From positions 1 to 17,732 of the forward strand of contig JAGHAJ010000099.1 of NCBI GenBank assembly GCA_021161545.1: a DNA stretch of 17,732 nucleotides. Direction: 5' to 3'. Under the pieces are notes generated by a model. That model made no database searches, was not told where the DNA came from, and saw only the letters and a program-made list of their open reading frames with translations. Position 1 is the first letter of the stretch. Each line of letters starts with the position of its first letter. This document shows, one piece after another, positions 10,680-17,732 of the stretch. Source of the stretch: Synergistota bacterium (GTDB taxonomy: Bacteria > Synergistota > JAGHAJ01). The position numbers were made by a program, and so were the translations under genes.

Positions 10680-13484
10680 ATGAATTTGAAGGATGATTAC
10701 ACTAATACGTTGAACCTTCCCAAAACTAAATTTCCTATGAAAGCAAATCTGCCTAAAAAAGAACCAGAATTACTGGAATTCTGGCAGAAAGATGATATCT
10801 ACAAGAAGTCTTTGGAGAGAAGAAGGGGGTCTAAAGAATACATATTACATGATGGGCCACCTTACGCGAATGGCAACATTCATATGGGAACGGCATTTAA
10901 CAAAATACTGAAAGATTTCATAGTGAAGTATAAGCTTATGTCTAGTTATTATGTCCCTTACGTTCCGGGTTGGGATACTCATGGACTTCCCATAGAGCAT
11001 AGAGTCACGAAAGAAGAGGGTATAAAGAAGGGGGAAATGGACCCCCTTCTCTTGAGAGCGAAGTGCAAGGAGTATGCACTAAAATATGTAGATATACAGA
11101 GAGAAGAGTTCAAGAGGTTGGGAGTCCTTGGGTTATGGGATGATCCTTATATTACCCTTTTGCCCAGATATGAGGCAAAGGAGATAGAAGTATTCAAGAA
11201 AATGGTGGAAAATGGTTACATATACAGAGGTGAAAAACCTGTACTGTGGTGTCCAGATTGCGAAACTGCATTGGCTGCAGCAGAAATAGAGTATTGGGAC
11301 GAACCTTCTCCATCTATATATGTAAAGTTTAGGGTAGTTGGAGATATTTCCTCTGTCTTTCCAGAGTTACAGGGTAAGGATGTCTATGTCCTTATTTGGA
11401 CTACGACACCTTGGACTATCCCTTCCAACATGGCAGTGGCATTGCATCCGGAGTTTAAGTATGGGTGGATAAAGGTAGATGGGGATTACCTGATAGTAGC
11501 TGCGGATATTAGAGAGAAGTTGATGTCTGAATTGAAGCTTCCGGGAGAGGTAGGAGGTAGTATTGTAGTTGGCAAGCGACTTGAGATGCTTTCTTTAAAA
11601 CACCCTATCGTTGATAGAGTGGTACCTATTGTTATGGCTGAATATGTAGCAATGGACGAGGGTACAGGGTGTGTCCATACTGCCCCTGGACATGGTAGAG
11701 AGGACTACGAGACAGGAATCAAGTATAACCTTGGTATTATGTCTCCACTGGATGATAGAGGAGTGTTTACGGAGGATGTTCCTTATCTTGCTGGCTTGAG
11801 GTACGATGAGGCAAATGACAAGGTAGTAGAGATATTAAAGGAGAATGGCACGTTGCTCTACAGTGGAGAGATGAAGCATTCTTATCCCCATTGTTGGAGA
11901 TGTAAGAAACCAGTGATATTCCGTTCCACTAAGCAGTGGTTTGTGGATGTAAACAAGTACAGGGAGAATGTGCTTGACTCGATAAAGAAGGTGAAATGGG
12001 TTCCTTATTGGGGGGAAGAGCGCATAACAAGTATGGTAAGAGATAGGTCAGATTGGTGTATATCAAGACAGAGGGTTTGGGGTGTTCCGATACCTGCATT
12101 TTATTGCAAGGATTGTGGCAAGGAGATAATGACTCCTGAGACGATAGAGAAGGTAAGAGAGCTCTTTGAGAGAGAGGGCTCGGATGGGTGGTATAGACAC
12201 ACCCCGGAGGAGATATTGGGGGACCTTGCCTATTGTCCTGAATGTGGTAGCCATAATATAGAGAAGGGTATGGATATACTTGATGTATGGTTTGACTCTG
12301 GTTCAAGCCATTATGCGGTACTTGAGGGTGAAAGAGATTATCTGAGGTGGCCTTCTGACATGTACTTGGAAGGAAGTGACCAGCATAGAGGCTGGTTTCA
12401 GACATCTCTATTGACTTCTGTTGCGATAAGAGGGCGTGCACCTTACGATACTGTGTTAACTCATGGATTTATTGTAGATGAGCAGGGTAGAAAGATGTCG
12501 AAATCTCTTGGCAATGTGATTGTTCCACAGGAGGTTATATCAAAGTATGGAGCTGATATACTGAGGTTGTGGGTAGCGTCTTCCGATTATAGGTATGATG
12601 TATCCATTTCTAATAATATAATAAAACAGCTTGTTGAAGCTTATCGTAAGATAAGAAATACTGCTCGTTTTATTCTCGGTAATCTTTACGACTTTTTGCC
12701 CTCTAAGGATGGGGTTGCATTTGAAGATATGCTTGAACTTGATAGATATGCTCTAATTGAGCTTAACAAACTTGTAAAGAGGGTTAAAAGTGGCTATGAG
12801 GACTTTGCATTCCACTTGCCATACCACCTCATCTACCAGTTTTGCACCACATTTCTCAGCTCGTTTTACCTTGATATTCTGAAGGATAGACTTTATGTGT
12901 CTTTGCCTAATTCTCTTGAGAGGAGATCTGCACAGACAGCCATCTACAATATACTAAAGAAACTTACAATAATGATTGCACCGTTGATGAGTTTCACTGC
13001 AGAGGAGATATGGAGCCATATACCTGAAAGGGAGAGTGAATCCGTTTTCATGGAGGATATGCCTCAGCCGGATGTTAAATACGAAGATGACGAACTTGAG
13101 GAGAAGTGGAATAGAATTACTATTGTAAAGAAGGCAGTTCTGAAAGCGCTTGAAATAGCCAGAAATAAGGGGTTAGTAGGACACTCTTTGGAAGCACATA
13201 TACAATTGAAGGTAGACAATAAGGGTATATTTGAAGCTGTAACCTCTGTAACTCAGAGAGAGCTTGAAGATGTCTTTATAGTTTCTGCTGTTACTGTTGG
13301 AGATGCGATTGATGGTGAGGTAAGTTATTTCGACGAGGAAAATGGCATAGCGGTGGGTGTTCTTCCAGCTGAGGGTGAGAAGTGCGTTAGGTGTTGGCGC
13401 AGGACACCTGATGTTGGTAAAGATGATGTGCATCCACACCTGTGTGCAAGATGTGTGGCAATTGTCAAAGAGATTGAAAGTTAA
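10680..13484 (+). CDS. ileS: Isoleucine--tRNA ligase
   Basis: Charges tRNA-Ile, with an editing domain that removes valine. It has 934 residues, normal for bacterial type I IleRS. The HIGH-type motif is PYANGNIHMG (61-70), followed by GWDTHGLPIE. The editing domain carries WTTTPWTIPSN and GTGCVHTAPGHG. KMSKS is exact at 605-609. A C-terminal zinc site uses C902, C905, C922 and C925 (CVRC and CARC). Internal CPDC, CKDC and CPEC pairs are also present. AAGGAG ends directly before ATG 10677. ATG 10680 (3-base spacing) is used here, and TTG 10686 (9-base spacing) is equally possible; the protein changes by only a few residues. Unlike many Bacillota ileS genes it has no room for a T-box leader, because the preceding stop is only a few bases away. 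Confidence 0.97.
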   Translation: MNLKDDYTNTLNLPKTKFPMKANLPKKEPELLEFWQKDDIYKKSLERRRGSKEYILHDGPPYANGNIHMGTAFNKILKDFIVKYKLMSSYYVPYVPGWDTHGLPIEHRVTKEEGIKKGEMDPLLLRAKCKEYALKYVDIQREEFKRLGVLGLWDDPYITLLPRYEAKEIEVFKKMVENGYIYRGEKPVLWCPDCETALAAAEIEYWDEPSPSIYVKFRVVGDISSVFPELQGKDVYVLIWTTTPWTIPSNMAVALHPEFKYGWIKVDGDYLIVAADIREKLMSELKLPGEVGGSIVVGKRLEMLSLKHPIVDRVVPIVMAEYVAMDEGTGCVHTAPGHGREDYETGIKYNLGIMSPLDDRGVFTEDVPYLAGLRYDEANDKVVEILKENGTLLYSGEMKHSYPHCWRCKKPVIFRSTKQWFVDVNKYRENVLDSIKKVKWVPYWGEERITSMVRDRSDWCISRQRVWGVPIPAFYCKDCGKEIMTPETIEKVRELFEREGSDGWYRHTPEEILGDLAYCPECGSHNIEKGMDILDVWFDSGSSHYAVLEGERDYLRWPSDMYLEGSDQHRGWFQTSLLTSVAIRGRAPYDTVLTHGFIVDEQGRKMSKSLGNVIVPQEVISKYGADILRLWVASSDYRYDVSISNNIIKQLVEAYRKIRNTARFILGNLYDFLPSKDGVAFEDMLELDRYALIELNKLVKRVKSGYEDFAFHLPYHLIYQFCTTFLSSFYLDILKDRLYVSLPNSLERRSAQTAIYNILKKLTIMIAPLMSFTAEEIWSHIPERESESVFMEDMPQPDVKYEDDELEEKWNRITIVKKAVLKALEIARNKGLVGHSLEAHIQLKVDNKGIFEAVTSVTQRELEDVFIVSAVTVGDAIDGEVSYFDEENGIAVGVLPAEGEKCVRCWRRTPDVGKDDVHPHLCARCVAIVKEIES

Positions 13485-13905
13485 GTGGATTTTGCTCTTT
13501 TTGTTGCTCTTTTCTCTGGATAGGATAATGAAATATGTTGCAATGGTTTTTTTCCCAAGTAGCAGTCGGTGGGTTGTTAAAGGGTTAGTTTCCTTCTCGG
13601 TTGTGCGTAATGAGGGGATAGCCTTTGGGATGGGGGGTATCCCCTCATTTGTGGTTGTGATGGTAGGTTTTGCAGTGATGATGTTCTTGATACTTGGCTT
13701 TGATAACGGATTGTGGTTTGAGTACATTCTGCTTCTTTCCGGGGTGGCTGGCAATTTACTTGACAGGCTTTTTTACGGATATGTTGTGGATTTTATTTGT
13801 GTGAAGTGGTGGTATACTTTCAATATTGCTGATATCTTCATTGTGATTGGAGGGGTCTTGGTTATCTTGAAGAAGATTAAGTCTTACAGGCTGAAGGGTG
13901 CTTGA
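13474..13905 (+). CDS. lspA: Lipoprotein signal peptidase (signal peptidase II)
   Basis: A membrane aspartic protease that cuts the signal peptide from diacylglyceryl-modified prolipoproteins. With the TTG start at 13474 it has 143 residues, slightly short for the family, and four hydrophobic segments (about 4-17, 55-75, 82-95, 118-133). The first segment holds LDRIMKY, the N46 region is VRNEGIAFG (44-52), and GNLLDRLFYGYVVDFI (93-108) is followed by FNIADIF (116-122). The catalytic pair is D106 and D120. The gap between them is shorter than in Pseudomonas LspA. Several in-frame upstream starts would push the protein into ileS sequence (for example GTG 13453, TTG 13462). TTG 13474 is favoured because the first transmembrane helix then starts right after KVK. 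It overlaps ileS by 11 bases; ileS-lspA is a common bacterial pair. Confidence 0.92.
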   Translation: MKVKWILLFLLLFSLDRIMKYVAMVFFPSSSRWVVKGLVSFSVVRNEGIAFGMGGIPSFVVVMVGFAVMMFLILGFDNGLWFEYILLLSGVAGNLLDRLFYGYVVDFICVKWWYTFNIADIFIVIGGVLVILKKIKSYRLKGA

Positions 13906-13906
13906 T

Positions 13907-15049
13907 ATGAATGCCATAGTTAATGCACGCCTTGTTACTACAGATTCTATTCGAGAAGGCTGGGTAGTAGTATATGATAAAAAGATAGTAGATATTGTGC
14001 CTCTTGATACGTCGAACTTAAACGGTTTGAATGTTATAGATGCTGGTGGTATGTACCTTTCAGCAGGTTTTATAGACACCCATATTCATGGTATAGCTGG
14101 TAGAGATGTAATGGATGCTACTCCTGATGCTTTGAGTGATATGAGCATATCACTCAGTAGTGTTGGGGTGACTTCATTCTTACCTACTACTGTTTCTATG
14201 GAATGGAGAGCTATAAGAGGTGCGCTTGACAATATTAGAGTGGCTAAGAATATCGTTGAGGGTGCCAATATCTTGGGTGTTCACCTTGAAGGGCCGTTCA
14301 TTAACCCTATACATGCTGGTGCGCAGGATGCAAAGAATATCATCCGTCCAGATTATACTCTCCTCAGAGAATACAGGGACTTGGTGAAGCTGATTACGTA
14401 TGCACCTGAAATGGATGAAGATATGAGTTTTACAAGAGAGGCACTTATGGATGATATATGTCTTTCTGTTGGACATACTGATGCAGATTATGAAGAAGCG
14501 ATGAGAGCTATAGCTTTAGGAGTAAGTCGTGCAACCCACTTGTTTAATGGTATGAGGAGATTTCATCATAGAGATATTGGTGTATTAGGAGCGGTGTTGA
14601 TGAGCAATTCGGTCTATTGTGAGCTTGTAGCAGATAACCTTCACCTTTCACCTGAAGTTTATGCTCTAATTGTTAAACTTAAGGGGAAAGAAAGAGTTAT
14701 ACTTGTTTCTGACTCTGTGAGAGCTGCATTGATGGAGAAAGGCTCTTACAAACTGGGTGCCAAGAAGGTGTTCTATGACGGGCTTTCTGTGAGGCTTGAA
14801 GATGGAACGCTGGCGGGTAGCACACTTACACTGAATAGGGCAGTCTTTAATTTCTGGAAGGCCACGGGTTTGCCTTTGCATGAAGTTATATCGATGGCTA
14901 CTTTGAATCCTGCAGTTAGTATAGGTATTATGGATAAGGGTAGCCTTTCTGTGGGAAAAGATGCGGATATGGTAGTTTTTGATGAAAACCTTGATGTATA
15001 TCTTACTGTTATTGGTGGGGAGATAAAGCACAGGAGAAGGGGGTCTTAG
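13907..15049 (+). CDS. nagA: N-acetylglucosamine-6-phosphate deacetylase
   Basis: Removes acetate from GlcNAc-6-phosphate in amino-sugar catabolism and cell-wall recycling. It is a 380-residue amidohydrolase-fold enzyme of normal length. The metal ligands and catalytic residues are all visible: HIH at 59-61, E128 in GVHLEGPF, H190 in SVGHTDADY, H211 in ATHLFNGM and D269 in LVSDSV. The end has GTLAGSTLTL and SVGKDADMVVF. After H211 the usual proline-rich loop is replaced by RRFHHRDIG, still with the HR pair. ATG 13907 is chosen over the in-frame GTG 13898 because the GAAGGG motif is then properly spaced. It starts 1 base after the lspA stop. No nagB or sugar transporter is present, so it probably serves recycling together with the envelope genes of this operon. 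Confidence 0.95.
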   Translation: MNAIVNARLVTTDSIREGWVVVYDKKIVDIVPLDTSNLNGLNVIDAGGMYLSAGFIDTHIHGIAGRDVMDATPDALSDMSISLSSVGVTSFLPTTVSMEWRAIRGALDNIRVAKNIVEGANILGVHLEGPFINPIHAGAQDAKNIIRPDYTLLREYRDLVKLITYAPEMDEDMSFTREALMDDICLSVGHTDADYEEAMRAIALGVSRATHLFNGMRRFHHRDIGVLGAVLMSNSVYCELVADNLHLSPEVYALIVKLKGKERVILVSDSVRAALMEKGSYKLGAKKVFYDGLSVRLEDGTLAGSTLTLNRAVFNFWKATGLPLHEVISMATLNPAVSIGIMDKGSLSVGKDADMVVFDENLDVYLTVIGGEIKHRRRGS

Positions 15050-15050
15050 T

Positions 15051-15368
15051 GTGGCGGTGAAATCTATAACGGATGGTGAGCTTATCAGTGAGGTGCTGAG
15101 TTATAAAGGTGTTGTTTTGCTTGAGATGTGGGCGAATTGGTGTGTTCCGTGTAAACAGATATCCCCCATGCTTGATAGACTTTCAGAAGAGTTTAAGGAT
15201 GTAAAATTTCTCAGGGCTAATGTAGATGAATCTCCTGAGATAGTTTCAAGGTATCAGATAAGGGCGCTACCTAATATACTACTTTTTAAGGATGGCAGTG
15301 TGATAGACCAGATGGTTGGGGTGTATTCTATAGGTCATATAAGGAAGATGATAGAGGAAAATATTTGA
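15051..15368 (+). CDS. Thioredoxin
   Basis: A small dithiol-disulfide oxidoreductase of 105 residues with the complete thioredoxin fold and no signal peptide, so cytosolic. The active site is WCVPC (Cys31, Cys34) rather than the usual WCGPC. The cis-proline is P74 in RALPNILLF. The buried acid before the site is Glu25 (LLEMWANWC), where E. coli has Asp26. These differences could change the redox potential or partner, but the overall length and later motif (FKDGSVIDQMVG) are typical. The GTG start at 15051 follows AAGGGGG by 7 bases; GTG 15057 is an alternative. It begins 1 base after nagA and ends 4 bases before rluD. No thioredoxin reductase is in the window. Confidence 0.93.
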   Translation: MAVKSITDGELISEVLSYKGVVLLEMWANWCVPCKQISPMLDRLSEEFKDVKFLRANVDESPEIVSRYQIRALPNILLFKDGSVIDQMVGVYSIGHIRKMIEENI

Positions 15369-15372
15369 GAAT

Positions 15373-16299
15373 ATGAAGAGGATTGTTGTTGACCTTGAAG
15401 ATGCAGGTAGGTTAGATGTGTTTTTATCCAGGAAGTTGAAATTGTCCCGTTCGATGTGCCAAAGGATGGTAGTGGATGGACATATAACTGTTAATGGAAA
15501 GACTGTGCAGAAATCCTTTGTTTTACAGAAAGGGGATATTGTAGAGTATCTTTTGCCCGAATCAAGGGAACCTACCTCAATACCTCAGCCTATAGAGATT
15601 CCTGTGATTTATGAGGATAAGGATATCATCGTGGTGGATAAGCCGGCTGGCATGGTGGTTCACCCTGCACCCGGTAATGTAGATGGAACGCTTGTTAATG
15701 CGCTCTTGTATCGTGTGAATGCACTTTCGAGTATAAGGGGTACAGTGAGACCGGGCATAGTTCATCGCCTTGATAAAGACACCTCTGGTGTGCTTATTGT
15801 TGCAAAGAACGATGTAGCGCACCAGAGGCTTGCTGAGCAGTTTTCTTCTCGTCGAGTGAAGAAAGAATATGTGGCGCTGGTCTCAGGGAGATTAGATGTG
15901 AGGGAAGGGGAGATAGTTGCTCCCATTGGCCGTTCGCCACATGATAGGAAAAAGATGGCAGTAATCGATGGTGGAAAGCACGCCGAAACCACATTTAGAG
16001 TGATTGACAGGTGCAGTAAAGCTTCTTTGATACTGGTGAGGCTGCACACCGGTAGGACACATCAAATAAGGGTCCACTTTTCGTATATAAATCATCACAT
16101 TGTTGGGGATAAAATTTACGGAAGAAAAAATCCAGGAGGAGTCAAAAGGATGTGTCTTCATGCATATAAGATTGTTGTGATCCATCCCCTTAAAGGCGAA
16201 AGAATGGAGTTTATATCATGCCTTCCTAAGGACTTTGTAGAATGTCTTGAATTTTTTGGGCTTTCCTTACCAGAATGGATTTGTACTTCTCGTAAATAA
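15373..16299 (+). CDS. rluD: RluA/RluD-family ribosomal large-subunit pseudouridine synthase
   Basis: Isomerises uridines to pseudouridine in RNA, most likely 23S rRNA. It has 308 residues. An N-terminal S4 RNA-binding domain (about 10-60; GRLDVFLSRK to VQKSFVLQKGDIV) leads to the catalytic domain. The RluA-family motif HRLDKDTSG (131-139) contains catalytic Asp134. VVDKPAGMVVHP (87-98) and LHTGRTHQIRVHF are also family signatures. The RluD branch is favoured by the S4 domain and the length, though RluA/RluC-like specificity cannot be excluded. It is the last gene of the long operon. Its final 24 codons and stop overlap the 3' end of rqcH on the other strand, and the C-terminal tail past LPKDF is somewhat longer than usual. 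No strong ribosome binding site is visible; GAGGAAAA lies upstream inside the thioredoxin gene. Confidence 0.93.
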   Translation: MKRIVVDLEDAGRLDVFLSRKLKLSRSMCQRMVVDGHITVNGKTVQKSFVLQKGDIVEYLLPESREPTSIPQPIEIPVIYEDKDIIVVDKPAGMVVHPAPGNVDGTLVNALLYRVNALSSIRGTVRPGIVHRLDKDTSGVLIVAKNDVAHQRLAEQFSSRRVKKEYVALVSGRLDVREGEIVAPIGRSPHDRKKMAVIDGGKHAETTFRVIDRCSKASLILVRLHTGRTHQIRVHFSYINHHIVGDKIYGRKNPGGVKRMCLHAYKIVVIHPLKGERMEFISCLPKDFVECLEFFGLSLPEWICTSRK

Positions 16300-17732
16300 C
16301 ATATCCTTCGGGAGAATGAGGTGGTTTCTTTACGTATTTTCTTTTTGTGTAGTCCACTATTATCTTTGTCCCTTCCTGTGCCTTTGAATAGAATGCTGCT
16401 ATTTCTGCTGCTATTCTTATCAACCTATCTGGAGGAATAGCTCTGTTATTTGATCTTAAAATTACATGTGCACCTCCAATTCCTTTAGCATGAAACCAGA
16501 GGTCATCTCTATCTGCTATCTTAAATGTCAGCATGTCGTTTGTTTTGCTATTTTTGCCTACCAGTATGCTCCACCCATGCATCTCGAACTTGTGATATGG
16601 CAGTCTACCCTTAGTGTCTTCGACTTCTCTTTCTACCCTGTTTGATATCTGTTTTAGCTCTTCTAACGACATGTCTTGAAGTTTTCTCTCTAAATCCTCC
16701 ATCAAGGAGAGCTTTTCCAAGAGTTTTGCTCTTACTTCTGGTAGTAGATTGAGCTTCCTTTTCAGCTTTTTATAGTATTTAAAGAGTTTTTCTACTTCCT
16801 TATTTATGGAGTTTTCTCTATCTATGGTTATCTTGAATGATTCTTTTGGGTTGTATATGTTGGGTATGGTGTTTTCACCAGCTTTGACTTGGGTTTTGTA
16901 TGCGAGCAGGCTGTCTGCCATTTGCTTATAGTGTTCGAATTTGGATGCTTCTTTTAGTTCTTTTTCTATATTCGTTAGTTTTTTGTTGAGCCGTTTTCTC
17001 CCCTGTTTGATGCTCTTTCTGGCGCGAGAAATCTCGGACTGGAATAATGCCTTTCTTTCTTCCTCTTGGTAGTTTTTCTCTATCAAAGGAGATAGTGGTT
17101 GTTGTGGTGGTTTTTTGATTTCCTCTATCCACCTTTTGAATGTACTCCATAGCTCCTCTTGTGTGGGATTAGTGTGGTTTAGTTGTTCTACAATATCGTT
17201 ACTCATACCCGTAAATATCTCTCTCCATCTTTGGTTTTTTGATATAGCCGAGATAAACTCTTCCTTTGTTATCTTTAGTGGGTTTAGTCTGTTATTGATG
17301 GGTGGCGGTGTGTACTTTATGCCGGGTATGATGAGCCTTGAACTACTTGAGCTACCTTCTATACTCTTAAATGCACCGATTATGGTGTTTCGTTCGTCTG
17401 TGAGTATGGCATTGCTGTATCTATGTATAAGCTCTATGTAAAGGTAGTTGACTCTTTTAGTTGATGGTGTTAGCCTTGTGTGAAATACAAGTTTAGCCAC
17501 TCTGTCGAAATTCAGTTGTTCTATCTCATGCAGGTTAGCATTGACAATGTGCTTTCGTAGTAATAGGAGAAAAGGATGTTCTTCCTTCTCTCTTGGGAGT
17601 GTGTCGGTGCATAAGTGCATCCTGAAGAATGTGGGATTGACGGAGAAAAGTAATGTCTCTTTACTGGGGTAAAATAATAGGTAAAATGTGTCTTTCCTTT
17701 TCAATACTTCGTGGAGTTTTTTCCCTCTTAAT
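16226..17732 (-). CDS. rqcH: RqcH / NFACT family ribosome quality-control protein (N-terminus missing)
   Basis: Binds stalled 50S-peptidyl-tRNA complexes and adds C-terminal alanine tails that mark the nascent chain for degradation; older annotations call it fibronectin-binding protein. The gene is open at the right edge, with 501 residues visible beginning LRGKKLHEVLKRKD, and about 20-30 residues missing. NFACT-N motifs include LLFSVNPTFFRMHL, HPFLLLLRKHI and the FDRV stretch, whose Asp-Arg pair corresponds to the D97/R98 pair needed for tailing in B. subtilis RqcH. A Lys/Glu-rich coiled coil spans roughly the middle (EEERKALFQ to DMSLEELKQ). The NFACT-R domain ends the protein (DDLWFHAKGIGGAHVILRS, IAAEIAAFYSKA, KRKYVKKP, GYVIYEKYKSILV). 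The TTG at 17704 is an internal Leu, not a start. The stop lies 74 bases inside rluD. Confidence 0.93.
   Translation of the reverse strand, partial: LRGKKLHEVLKRKDTFYLLFYPSKETLLFSVNPTFFRMHLCTDTLPREKEEHPFLLLLRKHIVNANLHEIEQLNFDRVAKLVFHTRLTPSTKRVNYLYIELIHRYSNAILTDERNTIIGAFKSIEGSSSSSRLIIPGIKYTPPPINNRLNPLKITKEEFISAISKNQRWREIFTGMSNDIVEQLNHTNPTQEELWSTFKRWIEEIKKPPQQPLSPLIEKNYQEEERKALFQSEISRARKSIKQGRKRLNKKLTNIEKELKEASKFEHYKQMADSLLAYKTQVKAGENTIPNIYNPKESFKITIDRENSINKEVEKLFKYYKKLKRKLNLLPEVRAKLLEKLSLMEDLERKLQDMSLEELKQISNRVEREVEDTKGRLPYHKFEMHGWSILVGKNSKTNDMLTFKIADRDDLWFHAKGIGGAHVILRSNNRAIPPDRLIRIAAEIAAFYSKAQEGTKIIVDYTKRKYVKKPPHSPEGYVIYEKYKSILVRKAQKIQDILQSP

Noticed and set aside
10640-10680. T-box riboswitch before ileS
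   Set aside because: Only 4-7 bases separate the preceding stop from ileS, leaving no room for a leader, and no T-box core or terminator helix is seen in the end of the upstream gene.
13173-13754. 193-residue minus-strand frame across ileS-lspA
   Set aside because: It spans the end of one conserved gene and most of another on the opposite strand and shows no recognisable protein features.

Overview
The window is a gene-dense, entirely bacterial chromosomal segment of moderate GC content (roughly low-to-mid 40s % by eye), with purine-rich coding strands and many TTG and GTG starts. No tRNA, rRNA, insertion sequence, phage gene or CRISPR array is visible, and no non-coding stretch exceeds about 120 bases. 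A TRAP (MtrB) homologue, a pyruvate kinase with the extra C-terminal domain known from Bacillus/Geobacillus, an RqcH/NFACT protein and a dnaE-pfkA-pyk order suggest Bacillota or a neighbouring anaerobic lineage such as Synergistota. This placement is inference; the sequence alone does not fix a genus.

Layout. (1) Positions 1-4864, plus strand: the 3' part of dnaE, then mtrB, pfkA and pyk, packed with overlaps or gaps of a few bases. (2) 4861-6368, minus strand: a two-gene unit made of an LPG-synthase-type integral membrane protein followed by an O6-alkylguanine-DNA alkyltransferase. Its tail overlaps pyk by 4 bases. (3) About 6369-6490: the only real intergenic region, holding two divergent extended -10 promoters and small dyads. 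(4) 6491-16299, plus strand: nine closely packed genes that look like one long operon: ddl, garR-like, gyaR-like, MmgE/PrpD family, ileS, lspA, nagA, thioredoxin and rluD. (5) 16226-17732, minus strand: rqcH, running off the right edge and overlapping the 3' end of rluD by 74 bases.

How the genes work together. Region 1 couples replication (DnaE) with the two control enzymes of lower glycolysis (PfkA, Pyk), with an RNA-binding tryptophan sensor set between them. The long operon mixes envelope work (D-Ala-D-Ala synthesis, lipoprotein signal-peptide cleavage, amino-sugar recycling), translation (IleRS, a 23S-type pseudouridine synthase), redox (thioredoxin) and a small carbon-metabolism island (tartronate semialdehyde reductase, hydroxypyruvate/glyoxylate reductase and a PrpD-fold enzyme). 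No new multi-gene system is evident. The most unusual items are the TRAP gene in a replication/glycolysis operon, a regularly spaced run of five GAG/TAG triplets lying over the ribosome binding site of the gyaR-like gene, and the 74-base convergent overlap of rluD and rqcH.
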